The notes beneath the pieces are model-generated. The model did no database searches and was not told where the DNA came from. It saw nothing but the letters and a program-made list of their open reading frames with translations. Below, in pieces: positions 43,795-52,524 of a DNA stretch of 64,000 nucleotides. This DNA is from Paraferrimonas sedimenticola (GTDB lineage: Bacteria > Pseudomonadota > Gammaproteobacteria > Enterobacterales > Shewanellaceae): contig NZ_NRIR01000002.1 of assembly GCF_002282855.1 (NCBI RefSeq), positions 379,196 to 443,195 of the forward strand. The letters run 5' to 3'. Every line of letters starts with the position of its first letter. Within the stretch, counting starts at the first letter, position 1. The translations under genes and the position numbers were made by a program.

Positions 43795-44367
43795 TTTACC
43801 TTCTTCTCCCTGCCACAAACGCACAATATTGGCGCGATGGCGGACGATAATCAGGGTGCATAGCATCACCATGGGAATGGTAAATCGATTGTCGAGCCAG
43901 TGGGTATAAATAGGTGCTAATACAGCAGTGACAATCGCCGCGACTGAAGAGTAGCGGAACACCAAAAAGGTCAATCCCCAAGTGATAATCAGTAAGAGTG
44001 CGAATCCAGGGCTGATTGGTGCCACGGCGCCAAACGCGGTGGCCACGCCCTTACCGCCCTTGAACCCGAAGAATATGGGATAAATGTGACCGAGGCAGGC
44101 GGCAATCGCAATCACGCCCAACCACACAGGCTCTACTTGCAAGAAATAACTGCCGTACACAGGAATGGTGCCCTTAAGCACGTCCACCAAAAGTACTTGA
44201 GCTGCACAAAAGCCGCCACCGAGGCGCAGCACATTGGTAGCCCCAGGGTTTTTAGAACCTTGGGTGCGAGGGTCAGGTAGACCGTTAAGACGACACACCA
44301 AAACGGCGCCAGAAATCGAACCTAACAGGTAGGCAGCAACGATAATGGCGGCGATCATTGGGGTCAT
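43780..44367 (-). CDS. plsY: Glycerol-3-phosphate acyltransferase PlsY
   Basis: PlsY makes lysophosphatidic acid from acyl-phosphate and glycerol-3-phosphate. The protein is 195 residues from ATG 44367 ([20 protein letters not shown]), chosen because an upstream ATG at 44403 would add a polar stretch before the first helix. The three catalytic loops are visible: [26 protein letters not shown] and [21 protein letters not shown]. Five membrane helices are expected. The divergent gene is folB. Confidence 0.95.
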   Translation of the reverse strand: MTPMIAAIIVAAYLLGSISGAVLVCRLNGLPDPRTQGSKNPGATNVLRLGGGFCAAQVLLVDVLKGTIPVYGSYFLQVEPVWLGVIAIAACLGHIYPIFFGFKGGKGVATAFGAVAPISPGFALLLIITWGLTFLVFRYSSVAAIVTAVLAPIYTHWLDNRFTIPMVMLCTLIIVRHRANIVRLWQGEEGKLKRR

Positions 44368-44523
44368 GTTTCGTTTGTTGTCCTGAGCGTTTCCCGATAT
44401 CATGCGCGCAACTTATTGCACGCAGGGCGCTGGCCATCCTGAGCTTTAAATGTCTAAAGCTAGAGTTGCTCGCCTTGCGATAGAATATCTAACCTGAGCC
44501 CTTTTAACCAGACCGGAGGTTGT

Positions 44524-44880
44524 GTGGATCGAGTCATCATCGAATCCTTGCGCATCGACACCATTATTGGGGTGTTGGAGTGGGAGAAAGAGATAAAGCA
44601 GACTTTGCTGCTGGATCTGGAGATCCTGTGGGATCAACGCAAAGCCGCCGCCACTGACGATTACCAGCACGCTTTGTGCTACGCCAGTGTTTCCAAAGCC
44701 GTTGAAGCCATGATTACCGCTCAGCCTATTGAGTTAGTGGAAACCGTGGCCGAGCGCACCGCTGCGCTTATCATGACCGAGTTTGGCGCGCCGGGAGTTA
44801 AAGTTCAGGTCCGCAAGCTGGCAGCGATTACCAATGTAAAATCCGTCGGCGTGGCAATCACTCGAGGTGATTGGCACTAA
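44524..44880 (+). CDS. folB: Dihydroneopterin aldolase FolB
   Basis: A 118-residue folate enzyme that cleaves 7,8-dihydroneopterin. It starts at GTG 44524 with GGAGG 6 nt upstream. Typical motifs are IESLRIDTIIGVLEWEK and YASVSKAVEAMI, with VKSVGVAITR at the end. Its TAA overlaps the folK ATG by one base (TAATG), so the two folate genes are coupled. Confidence 0.95.
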   Translation: MDRVIIESLRIDTIIGVLEWEKEIKQTLLLDLEILWDQRKAAATDDYQHALCYASVSKAVEAMITAQPIELVETVAERTAALIMTEFGAPGVKVQVRKLAAITNVKSVGVAITRGDWH

Positions 44881-45374
44881 TGAGCTTGCATCGCATTTAC
44901 ATATCCATCGGTTCCAACATCGATGCCCGGCACCACGTTACTTGTGCCCTTGATGCTTTGGCGCAAGCCTATGGCGAGCTCACAGTCTCTAGTGTGTATG
45001 AGTCAGAAGCCGTGGGTTTTGATGGGGATAACTTTTTGAATCTAGTGGTTGGCGCTGACACCCAAGACTCTATCGAACAGGTGGTTGCCCAATTTAAGCA
45101 GATTGAAGCTGATAACGGTCGTGTTAAGCAGGCAGAAAAATTTAGCCCGCGAACCTTGGACTTAGACCTGCTGACTTACGACGATGTTGTCTGCGATACG
45201 CCAATTGAACTTCCGCGCGATGAAATTGACAAAAATGCCTTCGTGCTTTGGCCTCTCGCTGAAATCGCAGCGACCACAGTACACCCGCGTAACGGTGTCA
45301 GTTATGGCGACTTGTGGGCGGCGTACAACAAGCCACAAAAATTGTGGAAGATAGATTTTCACTGGCCTAGCTAG
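44880..45374 (+). CDS. folK: HPPK, 2-amino-4-hydroxy-6-hydroxymethyldihydropteridine diphosphokinase
   Basis: FolK pyrophosphorylates the pterin made by FolB. The 164-residue protein starts at ATG 44880, which overlaps the folB stop; an in-frame TTG at 44871 is not needed. The signature is FSPRTLDLDLLTYDD, with YISIGSNID at the N-terminus holding the substrate. uppP follows after 18 bp, which may make a three-gene transcript. Confidence 0.94.
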   Translation: MSLHRIYISIGSNIDARHHVTCALDALAQAYGELTVSSVYESEAVGFDGDNFLNLVVGADTQDSIEQVVAQFKQIEADNGRVKQAEKFSPRTLDLDLLTYDDVVCDTPIELPRDEIDKNAFVLWPLAEIAATTVHPRNGVSYGDLWAAYNKPQKLWKIDFHWPS

Positions 45375-45392
45375 CCTTTTTTCGGAGATTTC

Positions 45393-46190
45393 ATGGATAC
45401 CATTCAGCTACTGTTTTTGGCCATTATCCAAGGCCTGACCGAGTTTTTACCGATTTCCTCATCGGCGCACTTAATTCTTCCTTCGGCGATATTTGGCTGG
45501 CCGGATCAAGGCTTAGCCTTCGATGTATCGGTTCACGTGGGCAGCTTGGCCGCCGTGATGCTGTACTTTCGCAAAGATGTGGTACAACTGCTAACCGCTT
45601 GGTTTGGCTCGCTTGCCGGCAAGCACAGCGCTGAGTCACGGCTAGCGTGGCTGATCATCCTGGCCACAATCCCTGCGGTGTTGGCGGGACTGATGTTTAG
45701 CGATTTGGTTAGCACTGTATTACGCGGCCCTTGGGTGATTGCACTAACCACTATCGTGTTTGGTTTGCTGCTTTGGTATGCGGATCGCAACCCGCCACAA
45801 GTGCAAGACGAAAAGAGCCTGACCTTCAAGCAAGCGCTGTTTGTGGGTGTGGCACAAGCGATTGCGATTATTCCGGGGACTTCGCGCTCAGGGATCACCA
45901 TTACTGCAGGTCTAATGCTGGGACTTACCCGCACCGCTGCAGCGCGTTTGTCCTTCTTGATGTCGATTCCTACCATCTTGGGTGCCGGAACTCTGATGAC
46001 CACCAAGCTGGTAAAAAGCGGCGAAGCCGTGATTTGGAATGAGCTAGCGCTTGGTGCCGTGGTGAGTTTTGTCGCTGCCTATTTGTGTATCCACTTCTTC
46101 ATGAAGATCATTGCGCGCATGGGTATGACGCCATTCGTGATTTATCGATTGCTACTAGGCGCAGTGCTGGTGTACTTGTTCGTGTTGTAA
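45393..46190 (+). CDS. uppP: Undecaprenyl-diphosphate phosphatase UppP
   Basis: UppP (BacA) dephosphorylates undecaprenyl diphosphate to the carrier lipid used for peptidoglycan and other envelope polymers. The 265-residue polytopic protein has the catalytic motifs [17 protein letters not shown] (residues 12-28) and [10 protein letters not shown] (about 162-171). It follows folK by 18 bp and is closed by a strong terminator. folB-folK-uppP is a known local order in related genera. Confidence 0.96.
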   Translation: MDTIQLLFLAIIQGLTEFLPISSSAHLILPSAIFGWPDQGLAFDVSVHVGSLAAVMLYFRKDVVQLLTAWFGSLAGKHSAESRLAWLIILATIPAVLAGLMFSDLVSTVLRGPWVIALTTIVFGLLLWYADRNPPQVQDEKSLTFKQALFVGVAQAIAIIPGTSRSGITITAGLMLGLTRTAAARLSFLMSIPTILGAGTLMTTKLVKSGEAVIWNELALGAVVSFVAAYLCIHFFMKIIARMGMTPFVIYRLLLGAVLVYLFVL

Positions 46191-46212
46191 GACCGGGACG
46201 GGTCATCGAATC

Positions 46213-46240
46213 AACGCCGAGCTTATGCTCGGCGTTTTTG
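46213..46240 (+). terminator. Rho-independent terminator after uppP
   Basis: AACGCCGAGC and GCTCGGCGTT enclose a four-base loop, followed by TTTT. It is placed 23 bp after the uppP stop codon. Confidence 0.88.
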
Positions 46241-46247
46241 TTGGCGC

Positions 46248-46763
46248 TTATTTAAGAGAGACGGACAAGCGCAACAACTCAGGCACTTCGGCATCTTTAA
46301 TGCCAGTGTCGCTAAATCCCAATTTGGTCAGCAGCTTTAAACAGGCGTGATTGTCTTTAAGGGTGATGGCCAGCAGTGAGTCGAGTCGCAACTCATCTCG
46401 CGCAAAATCAAGCCAGGCCTTGGCGGCGATGTGAGCATAGCCTTTGCCGCAATGCTGGTCTAAATAGCCAAAGCCCAAGTCCACCGACGGCAGCTGCGGA
46501 CGTTTAACCAGACCGCAGATCCCCAAGGCTTCATTGTCTTGCTCACGCACAACCTTGTATAAACCCATTCCATGCTTGGAGTAGGGTGGCATTAGCTGCT
46601 TGGCCAAATAGTTTTGCGCGTCTTTGATGCTGTGTAAGTGTTTGTCGCCGATAAAGCGCTTAAAACTGACTTGGTTGTATAGTCGAAACACAAACTCGGC
46701 ATCCGCCAAAGCCAAGCGTTCAAAGCGTAGCTCTTGGCGGGGACTAGGACAGCTCTTATCCAT
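46248..46763 (-). CDS. RimJ/RimL-type GNAT acetyltransferase
   Basis: A 171-residue GNAT acetyltransferase of the RimJ/RimL subgroup (RLALADAEFVFRLYNQVSFKRF at the N-terminus, LGFGYLDQHCGKGYAHIAAKAW as the acetyl-CoA motif). Such enzymes acetylate protein N-termini or small molecules. Its start overlaps the 3' end of the LysR gene by 8 bp, so the two are cotranscribed. The substrate is unknown. Confidence 0.87.
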   Translation of the reverse strand: MDKSCPSPRQELRFERLALADAEFVFRLYNQVSFKRFIGDKHLHSIKDAQNYLAKQLMPPYSKHGMGLYKVVREQDNEALGICGLVKRPQLPSVDLGFGYLDQHCGKGYAHIAAKAWLDFARDELRLDSLLAITLKDNHACLKLLTKLGFSDTGIKDAEVPELLRLSVSLK

Positions 46764-47670
46764 GGGTATTTCCTATTTTCTCGACCACATAGTCGATAAA
46801 ACAGCGTACTTTTGGCGCTAAGTGTTTGCGTGACGGGTACACCAGATAGACCCCAATCGGAATGGTGGCAAACTCTGGAAACAGCTCCACCAAAGCACCG
46901 GTTTCTAGTTGGTCTTGCAGGTTAAATAACGGCGTTCGAGTAATGCCTTGCCCCGCGAGACACAAAGACAGCTCCATTTCCGGACTATTGGTAATCACCT
47001 GACTGTTCACCTGCACGGTGAAAGGCTGGCTATCGGGGGAGTGGTACTGCCATTGCGTCGGGCTTTTTAGATTGGAATAGCTAAAGGTGACGTGTTGGCT
47101 TAACTCGCTTGGATGTTTAGGCGTCCCAAAGCGTTCCAGATAACTCGGCGCCGCCAAGGTTACTCCGCGGGAGCGCAGCAACTGGCGACTGATAAGGCTG
47201 GAATCCTCAAGCTTGTCAGAAGCGCGGATCACCACGTCAAACCCCTCACTGATCATGTCGACCTTGCGATCGTCCACGTGCAGCTCGAGCGAAACCTTGG
47301 GGTAGCGTTGAGTAAACTCGGCCAATATCGGACGTACTTTGGAGAGCCCGAAGCTCACAGGCACGCTGATCCGCAACTTGCCGCGGGGCTCGGCTTGTTG
47401 TCCCGCTAAGGCTAGTTGCATGGCTTCAGCATCGGCGATGATCTGAGTGCACTGTTGAAAATAGGCTTGGCCTTCGAGTGTGAGGCTTTGTTTGCGAGTC
47501 GTGCGCTGTAGCAGCCGCACCCCAAGCCGGTCCTCAAGCTTGCCGATTTCTTTGCTGATATAGGCCGTGGAATAGCCAAGGCTATTGGCCGCAGCAGTGA
47601 AACTGCCGCGACTAACCACTTCGCTAAATAGCACCATACCATCCAGTAGTTGCAGTGATTTCAAGCTCAT
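46756..47670 (-). CDS. LysR-family transcriptional regulator
   Basis: A 304-residue LysR regulator with an N-terminal winged helix-turn-helix (FSEVVSRGSFTAAANSLGYS, AYISKEIGKLEDRLGVRLLQ) and a C-terminal effector-binding domain. The TRKQSLTLEGQAYFQQC segment is typical of the group close to CrgA and DsdC-like regulators. It diverges from a flavoprotein oxidoreductase gene and probably regulates it; a T-rich intergenic region of about 220 bp lies between. Confidence 0.9.
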   Translation of the reverse strand: MSLKSLQLLDGMVLFSEVVSRGSFTAAANSLGYSTAYISKEIGKLEDRLGVRLLQRTTRKQSLTLEGQAYFQQCTQIIADAEAMQLALAGQQAEPRGKLRISVPVSFGLSKVRPILAEFTQRYPKVSLELHVDDRKVDMISEGFDVVIRASDKLEDSSLISRQLLRSRGVTLAAPSYLERFGTPKHPSELSQHVTFSYSNLKSPTQWQYHSPDSQPFTVQVNSQVITNSPEMELSLCLAGQGITRTPLFNLQDQLETGALVELFPEFATIPIGVYLVYPSRKHLAPKVRCFIDYVVEKIGNTHG

Positions 47671-47771
47671 TATTAACTATTAGTTGATAATCATTTGACG
47701 ATTAGACCATTAATTAATATTGAGAATCAATCTAAGCTGGTGTCAACAAGGTACGAGGGAAGACCAGTATC

Positions 47772-47873
47772 GTGCAGCACTCAAACGCTTCTTGGTACTT
47801 TATTGGCAACCCAGACAACAACCTTTTTGAATTAATTGCTTATTTTGGCCTAGACGCCTTTAACCAAGCTTAA
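47772..47873 (+). CDS. Possible 33-residue peptide upstream of the flavoprotein gene
   Basis: A frame from GTG 47772 to TAA 47873 encodes a peptide with a natural-looking composition (for example WYFIGNPDNNLFELIAYFG). A possible ribosome-binding site, GAGGGA, lies 11 nt upstream, which is longer than usual. It ends 18 bp before the flavoprotein ATG. It could be a leader peptide, a decayed gene end or chance; I do not assign a function. Confidence 0.25.
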   Translation: MQHSNASWYFIGNPDNNLFELIAYFGLDAFNQA

Positions 47874-47891
47874 GATTTTGGGAGAAAGATT

Positions 47892-48443
47892 ATGAAACTT
47901 GTCGTATTTGGCGCTACAAACTCAAACCAGTCCATCAACCGTCAATTAGCTGCTCATGCCGCCAGCCTAGTCGACGACGCCGAAATCGAGCTGTTGGATC
48001 TCAACGACTACGAGATGCCGATTTACAGCCCTGAGCGCGAACAGCAACTGGGCCAGCCACAACAAGCCCAGGCGTTTTTTCAAAAAATTACTGAGGCCGA
48101 CGCGCTGATCATCTCATTTGCTGAGCACAATGGTTCTTACACCGCAGCCTACAAAAACTTGTTTGACTGGACGTCGCGCATCGACATGAAGGTCTACCAA
48201 AACAAACCAATCTTGCTGCTGTCGACCTCGCCAGGTCCAGGTGGTGCAAATAGCGTGTTGCAAGCGGCGACCGGCTCCATGCCATACTTTGCGGGTATTG
48301 CTGTCGATAGCTTGTCGGTACCAAATTTTTACGACAACTTTGATGTGGAAGCGGGCCGTTTGAGCAATCCGGAACTTAGTGCGCAGCTGGCAGAGGCGGT
48401 GGCCAAACTAGAACAAGCGCTGCAAACCACTGTTGCAGCTTAG
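47892..48443 (+). CDS. NADPH-dependent FMN reductase family protein
   Basis: A 183-residue flavodoxin-fold oxidoreductase. The FMN-phosphate loop is GATNSNQSINRQL and the isoalloxazine-contacting region is AEHNGSYTAAYKNLFDW, both typical of the chromate/azo-reductase-like NAD(P)H FMN reductases. It starts at ATG 47892 with GGGAGAAAG upstream. The divergent LysR gene suggests inducible expression, perhaps by quinones or electrophiles. Confidence 0.87.
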   Translation: MKLVVFGATNSNQSINRQLAAHAASLVDDAEIELLDLNDYEMPIYSPEREQQLGQPQQAQAFFQKITEADALIISFAEHNGSYTAAYKNLFDWTSRIDMKVYQNKPILLLSTSPGPGGANSVLQAATGSMPYFAGIAVDSLSVPNFYDNFDVEAGRLSNPELSAQLAEAVAKLEQALQTTVAA

Positions 48444-48461
48444 CTTAAAGGTCTAGTTTGG

Positions 48462-48498
48462 TGGTTAGCCAGCGGCGCTTTGGTTAGCCAGCGGCGCT
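48462..48498. repeat. 19-bp tandem duplication at the end of cca
   Basis: TGGTTAGCCAGCGGCGCT occurs at 48462-48479 and again at 48481-48498, a period of 19 bp. The second copy holds the last codons and stop of cca, and the first lies just beyond, so the 3' end of the gene has been duplicated by slippage. Confidence 0.85.
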
Positions 48499-49719
48499 GT
48501 GGGAAGCCTTGTAGGTCGATAAGGCTTGCTCGCGGCGGCGGGTCAGCTCTTCGCGGATTTCCCGCCCTTTAAAGCCTGCGTTTATTACCTCTTGTACCGG
48601 AATCTGATTGGCAATCGCAAAGGCTTGCTCTAGGTAAGCCTTTTGCGGATAGGGCTCAGACTCAAAGCCAGTACGCCCCTTGGAGTCCGCTTCGCAGGCA
48701 ATAAGCAGTTGTTGCAAGCGTTGCGGTTTGCGCCAAAAATCCCCTTTGTCGAACAGCTTTAGCAAAGTCGAGGGTCTGAGCTCTCGAGCTTTGTGAACAT
48801 TGCCGTGTTGATCCGAAACCAGTAAAGCGATATCGCGACATTCGTTGGGGGCTTTTAAGCGCTGGCATAGACCTTTGATGGGTTTAAGCCCAAGTTGACC
48901 GTGACCGTGGTGCTTTGGCCAGTGCTCAGAAGGGGTTAGCGCTTTGCCTAAGTCGTGGCACAGCACCGCAAAGCGTGTGGCTAAATCATCGGTTAGCAGA
49001 CCGGCGGCCTCAATGCACAGTAAGGTATGCAGCCCAGTATCGATTTCTGGGTGCCACTGCTCGGGCTGTGGAACCCCAAACAAGGCATCCACTTCGGGTA
49101 AAACCACTTGCAGCGCGCCACAGTCTCTCAGTACCTCAAAAAACACTCGTGGGCTTTTGGCTTGCAGACCACCCTGAAGCTCTTGCCAGACTCGCTCGGC
49201 GGTTAAGCTGGATAGCTCACCGCTTTCACTCATTGAACGCATCAAGGCCATGGTGGAGGGGTCAACCCGAAAACCCAAATGTGCGAAGCGCGCAGCAAAT
49301 CGCGCCACTCGCAGGACGCGTAGCGGATCCTCGCTAAACGCATTGGAAACGTGGCGCAGGCGTTTGTCTTTAATGTCTTGCTGGCCGCCGTAAGGGTCAA
49401 ATAACTCACCATTGTCGTCTTGAGCGATGGCATTGATGGTGAGGTCGCGGCGAATCAGGTCTTGCTCAAGGGTGACGTCTGGACCAAATTCACAAATAAA
49501 GCCGGTGTAGCCTTGGCCGGACTTTCGTTCGGTGCGAGCGAGCGCGTGCTCTTGCTGAGTTTCTGGATGCAAAAATACCGGAAAATCGCGCCCCACTTGT
49601 TGATAGCCGTCAGCCAGCATTTGCTCCACGCTGGCGCCAACCACCACGTAGTCTTTGTCTTTGTAGGGAATGCCTAACAGCTGGTCGCGAACCGCACCCC
49701 CAACGAGATAAGTCTTCAC
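48484..49719 (-). CDS. cca: CCA-adding tRNA nucleotidyltransferase
   Basis: A 411-residue multifunctional enzyme that adds or repairs the 3' CCA of tRNAs. The N-terminal nucleotidyltransferase shows [18 protein letters not shown] and [17 protein letters not shown]. The C-terminal HD phosphohydrolase domain has the motif [12 protein letters not shown]. The length matches E. coli Cca. It diverges from the gspA gene. Confidence 0.96.
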   Translation of the reverse strand: MKTYLVGGAVRDQLLGIPYKDKDYVVVGASVEQMLADGYQQVGRDFPVFLHPETQQEHALARTERKSGQGYTGFICEFGPDVTLEQDLIRRDLTINAIAQDDNGELFDPYGGQQDIKDKRLRHVSNAFSEDPLRVLRVARFAARFAHLGFRVDPSTMALMRSMSESGELSSLTAERVWQELQGGLQAKSPRVFFEVLRDCGALQVVLPEVDALFGVPQPEQWHPEIDTGLHTLLCIEAAGLLTDDLATRFAVLCHDLGKALTPSEHWPKHHGHGQLGLKPIKGLCQRLKAPNECRDIALLVSDQHGNVHKARELRPSTLLKLFDKGDFWRKPQRLQQLLIACEADSKGRTGFESEPYPQKAYLEQAFAIANQIPVQEVINAGFKGREIREELTRRREQALSTYKASHSAAG

Positions 49720-49856
49720 ACGTGCTACTCTTGTTGAGATATGGTCTCAGTCTACACAGGGCGTGCCCGAGGGCGCAAATTAACCGCGTCGTTTTGACAT
49801 ACCCTGTAGCTGAGTTTAATTTAGCTAACATTCACTCAATATAAGAAGCTGTGCGC

Positions 49857-51488
49857 ATGTACCAGGCCTATTACGGAGTCGCCGAAGCACCGTTTTCGAT
49901 AGCTCCAAACCCGAAATACTTGTTCCTAAGCGAGCGCCATCGAGACGCTTTGACCCATCTTACCTATGGATTAGGGGAGACCGGTGGTTTTGTTCTGCTC
50001 ACCGGAGAGGTGGGTACCGGAAAGACCACGGTGTCTCGCTGCTTGTTACAGCAACTGCCTGAGCACACAGATACGGCTTTTATTTTAAATCCGAGTTTGA
50101 CCGAGCGCGAGCTGCTCGCCACCTTGTGTGACGAGCTGAGTATCGAGTACCCCAACGAGCCCAGTCTAAAACAGCTTACCGATTGCATCGCAGAGTTCCT
50201 GCAGCGCAATCACGACGCCGGCCGAAACACAGTACTCATTATTGATGAAGCGCAGCATTTGCGCGCCGAAGTGCTAGAACAGCTGCGCCTGCTAACGAAC
50301 TTGGAAACCGACACCAAAAAACTGTTGCAGGTGATTTTGATTGGCCAGCCTGAGCTGCAGCATTTACTGCGCCGCCAAGAGCTGCGTCAGTTGGCCCAAC
50401 GAATAACCGCCCGTTATCACTTGTTGCCGCTGAACGTCAAAGAAGTCGCCAGCTATGTTAGGCACCGCTTGGAAGTGGCAGGGGCTGCCAGTTCACCTTT
50501 TGCGGGAAGTGCGCTGAAAGCTCTACACAAACACTCGGGCGGGGTACCTCGCTTGATTAACCTGATTGCTGAGCGTGCTTTGTTGGCGGGTTTTGCCGAG
50601 CAAAAAGCCAAAATCGATAAACGCATTGTTGATCGCGCCGCCACTGAAGTGCTCGGATTGGGTATGGACTTTGGCGACAAAAAGCCGGCTAAGTGGCCTT
50701 GGGCGCTGGCGGCCAGTTTGGTATTGGTAAGCGCCATCGGTGCTGGTGTTTGGTGGCAAAGTAGCACGACAACTAGCGCGCAACTGCCAAGTGAGCCTGT
50801 AAACCAAGCGATAACACCGGTGAGTCAAACCGCACCGCAGCCTCAGACAGTCGCCCCCGTGACAACTGCGGCGCAAAGCCAAGCCAACCAAGGTGAATTA
50901 GACCATCTGGTAGAAGAGGCGCAGGACATCGATTTGGCCTACGCGGCTTTGTTTGAGCGCTGGCAACAACCGCTATATCAAGGTTTGACGCCTTGCCAAT
51001 CGGCCAAACGCAACGGTCTTGCTTGCCATCAGCAGCAGGGCAATTTGCGCACCATCGCTCAAATCGATCGCCCGGCAGTGGTGTATCTAGAGCAAGCAGG
51101 GCAAAGATTTTACGGTGCTTTGTTGAGTCTTCGCGAACAAGAGTTGCTACTGCAATTGGGCGAGCAGCAAATCTGGGTCAGCCAAACTTGGTTTGAGCGT
51201 CATTTTCGAGGCACTTTTGAGTTGCTTTGGCAACAACCTGAACGCTCGTTGGCGACCATAGGCCCAGGCTCGCAAGGGGAGCAGGTGCAGTGGCTCGAAG
51301 ACAGCTTGGCCAGTGTGGCCGGTATTCGAGCGCGAGTTCAAAACGTGTTTGATCAAGAGTTACAGCGTCAAGTGGAAGGCTTTCAGCGAGAAAACGGATT
51401 GCGCGTCGACGGTATCGCCGGTCGCGAAACCCTGGTTCAGCTTAACCTTCGCCTAAGCCGCAGCGGCCCAAGATTGAGGGCAGGCTAA
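49857..51488 (+). CDS. gspA: Type II secretion assembly ATPase GspA/ExeA
   Basis: ExeA helps assemble the secretin through the peptidoglycan. The 543-residue protein (ATG 49857; GTG 49851 also possible) starts MYQAYYGVAEAPFSIAPNP, the ExeA opening. The AAA domain has Walker A LTGEVGTGKTTVSR and Walker B VLIIDEAQHL. A membrane helix (about 282-302) is followed by a Pro/Gln-rich linker and a C-terminal peptidoglycan-binding domain (QVEGFQRENGLRVDGIAG). gspB follows after 2 bp, as in Aeromonas exeAB. Confidence 0.94.
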   Translation: MYQAYYGVAEAPFSIAPNPKYLFLSERHRDALTHLTYGLGETGGFVLLTGEVGTGKTTVSRCLLQQLPEHTDTAFILNPSLTERELLATLCDELSIEYPNEPSLKQLTDCIAEFLQRNHDAGRNTVLIIDEAQHLRAEVLEQLRLLTNLETDTKKLLQVILIGQPELQHLLRRQELRQLAQRITARYHLLPLNVKEVASYVRHRLEVAGAASSPFAGSALKALHKHSGGVPRLINLIAERALLAGFAEQKAKIDKRIVDRAATEVLGLGMDFGDKKPAKWPWALAASLVLVSAIGAGVWWQSSTTTSAQLPSEPVNQAITPVSQTAPQPQTVAPVTTAAQSQANQGELDHLVEEAQDIDLAYAALFERWQQPLYQGLTPCQSAKRNGLACHQQQGNLRTIAQIDRPAVVYLEQAGQRFYGALLSLREQELLLQLGEQQIWVSQTWFERHFRGTFELLWQQPERSLATIGPGSQGEQVQWLEDSLASVAGIRARVQNVFDQELQRQVEGFQRENGLRVDGIAGRETLVQLNLRLSRSGPRLRAG

Positions 51489-51490
51489 CT

Positions 51491-52447
51491 ATGTCGATAC
51501 TGCAACAAGCACTGGACCGCTCCAACGGTCAGGCGCCTATCATCGAAGAGGAAAAGCCGAGCAAGCCCTGGTTGCCTTTACTAGCGGTCGCCGTAGCTAG
51601 CGCCTTGGTCACAGGGGCTGGGGTTTGGTATTTCGTTGGTCAGCCAGCCGCGGAGCAGGGAGCTGCTGTTCAGCAAACTTCTACTGAAGTGCAGTCACAG
51701 CCAGCAGTGCCCACAGCCGGTCAGAAAACGCTGCCCAAAAACGGACAGGTCAAAGTGCCAGCAGCAGAGCAGACTGCCATTCAGCCATCAAATGCATCAC
51801 AAACCGGCGCAGAGTGGCGTTTAGCGGCAAAGGTACCTTTACCAGAAACTCAGCCGGTTCCAAGCGCATCTAATCGAGCTCAGTCGCAGACCTATATCGC
51901 ATCTACCAGCGTACAACCCGCAACACCCTCAGTGCCTGTACTGTCAGAATCGCAATCTGACACCGAGATAGTGCTAGCTGATGGCTCGGTGGTGTTAGGG
52001 GCAGAGCCTAGCTCGCAAGTCGCCCAACAGTTGTTACAGCAATCCGAGCAACCAAGCCAATCTCAGGCCGAAGAGACCCAAGACCCGCAGCAACTGGTCG
52101 CTGCCTTTCAAGCGGCATTGGCGCAAATTGAAAGCGAGCGAGCGTTGGCGAAACCCATGGTTGATCCGAGCGTCGATCCGCTGCCAAAAGATGCGCCTCA
52201 GGCAACGGACATACCCAAACCAAGCCAACTGCCAATAGCGTTCCAAGACCAGATCCCGCGCTTTAACATTAGCGCGCATGTGTACGCGTCCGAACCGCAG
52301 AATCGCTGGTTAAACGTGGATGGTCGGGAGATGCAGCAAGGGGATCGCATTCAAGGGGTATTGACCATAGTCGAGATTCGCCCTCAGGACGTAGTATTGG
52401 ACCTTGATGGCACCGAGTTTAGAGTGGGGGCCCTCGCTGGATGGTAA
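51491..52447 (+). CDS. gspB: Type II secretion protein GspB/ExeB
   Basis: A 318-residue bitopic inner-membrane protein that works with GspA. A short cytoplasmic N-terminus (MSILQQALDRSNGQAP) leads to one membrane helix (about 27-50), a long Gln/Pro/Ser-rich periplasmic stretch (about 55-245) and the conserved C-terminal T2SS domain (RFNISAHVYASEPQNRWLNV, FRVGALAGW). The linker is far longer than the domain needs, likely to span the periplasm. A terminator follows. Confidence 0.93.
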   Translation: MSILQQALDRSNGQAPIIEEEKPSKPWLPLLAVAVASALVTGAGVWYFVGQPAAEQGAAVQQTSTEVQSQPAVPTAGQKTLPKNGQVKVPAAEQTAIQPSNASQTGAEWRLAAKVPLPETQPVPSASNRAQSQTYIASTSVQPATPSVPVLSESQSDTEIVLADGSVVLGAEPSSQVAQQLLQQSEQPSQSQAEETQDPQQLVAAFQAALAQIESERALAKPMVDPSVDPLPKDAPQATDIPKPSQLPIAFQDQIPRFNISAHVYASEPQNRWLNVDGREMQQGDRIQGVLTIVEIRPQDVVLDLDGTEFRVGALAGW

Positions 52448-52479
52448 TAACGAGTTGGAAATAAGTCGCTAAACAAAAA

Positions 52480-52504
52480 AACGCAGCCAAATGGCTGCGT
52501 TTTG
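52480..52504. terminator. Bidirectional terminator between gspB and putA
   Basis: AACGCAGCC and GGCTGCGTT enclose a four-base loop with A-rich and T-rich flanks on both sides. It ends the gspAB transcript and probably also putA. Confidence 0.85.
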
Positions 52505-52524
52505 TATCCCATCTCAGCTAAGTC

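Noticed and set aside
48462-48498. Start of a CRISPR array
   Set aside because: Only two copies with a 1-bp gap and no spacers; it is a simple slippage duplication.
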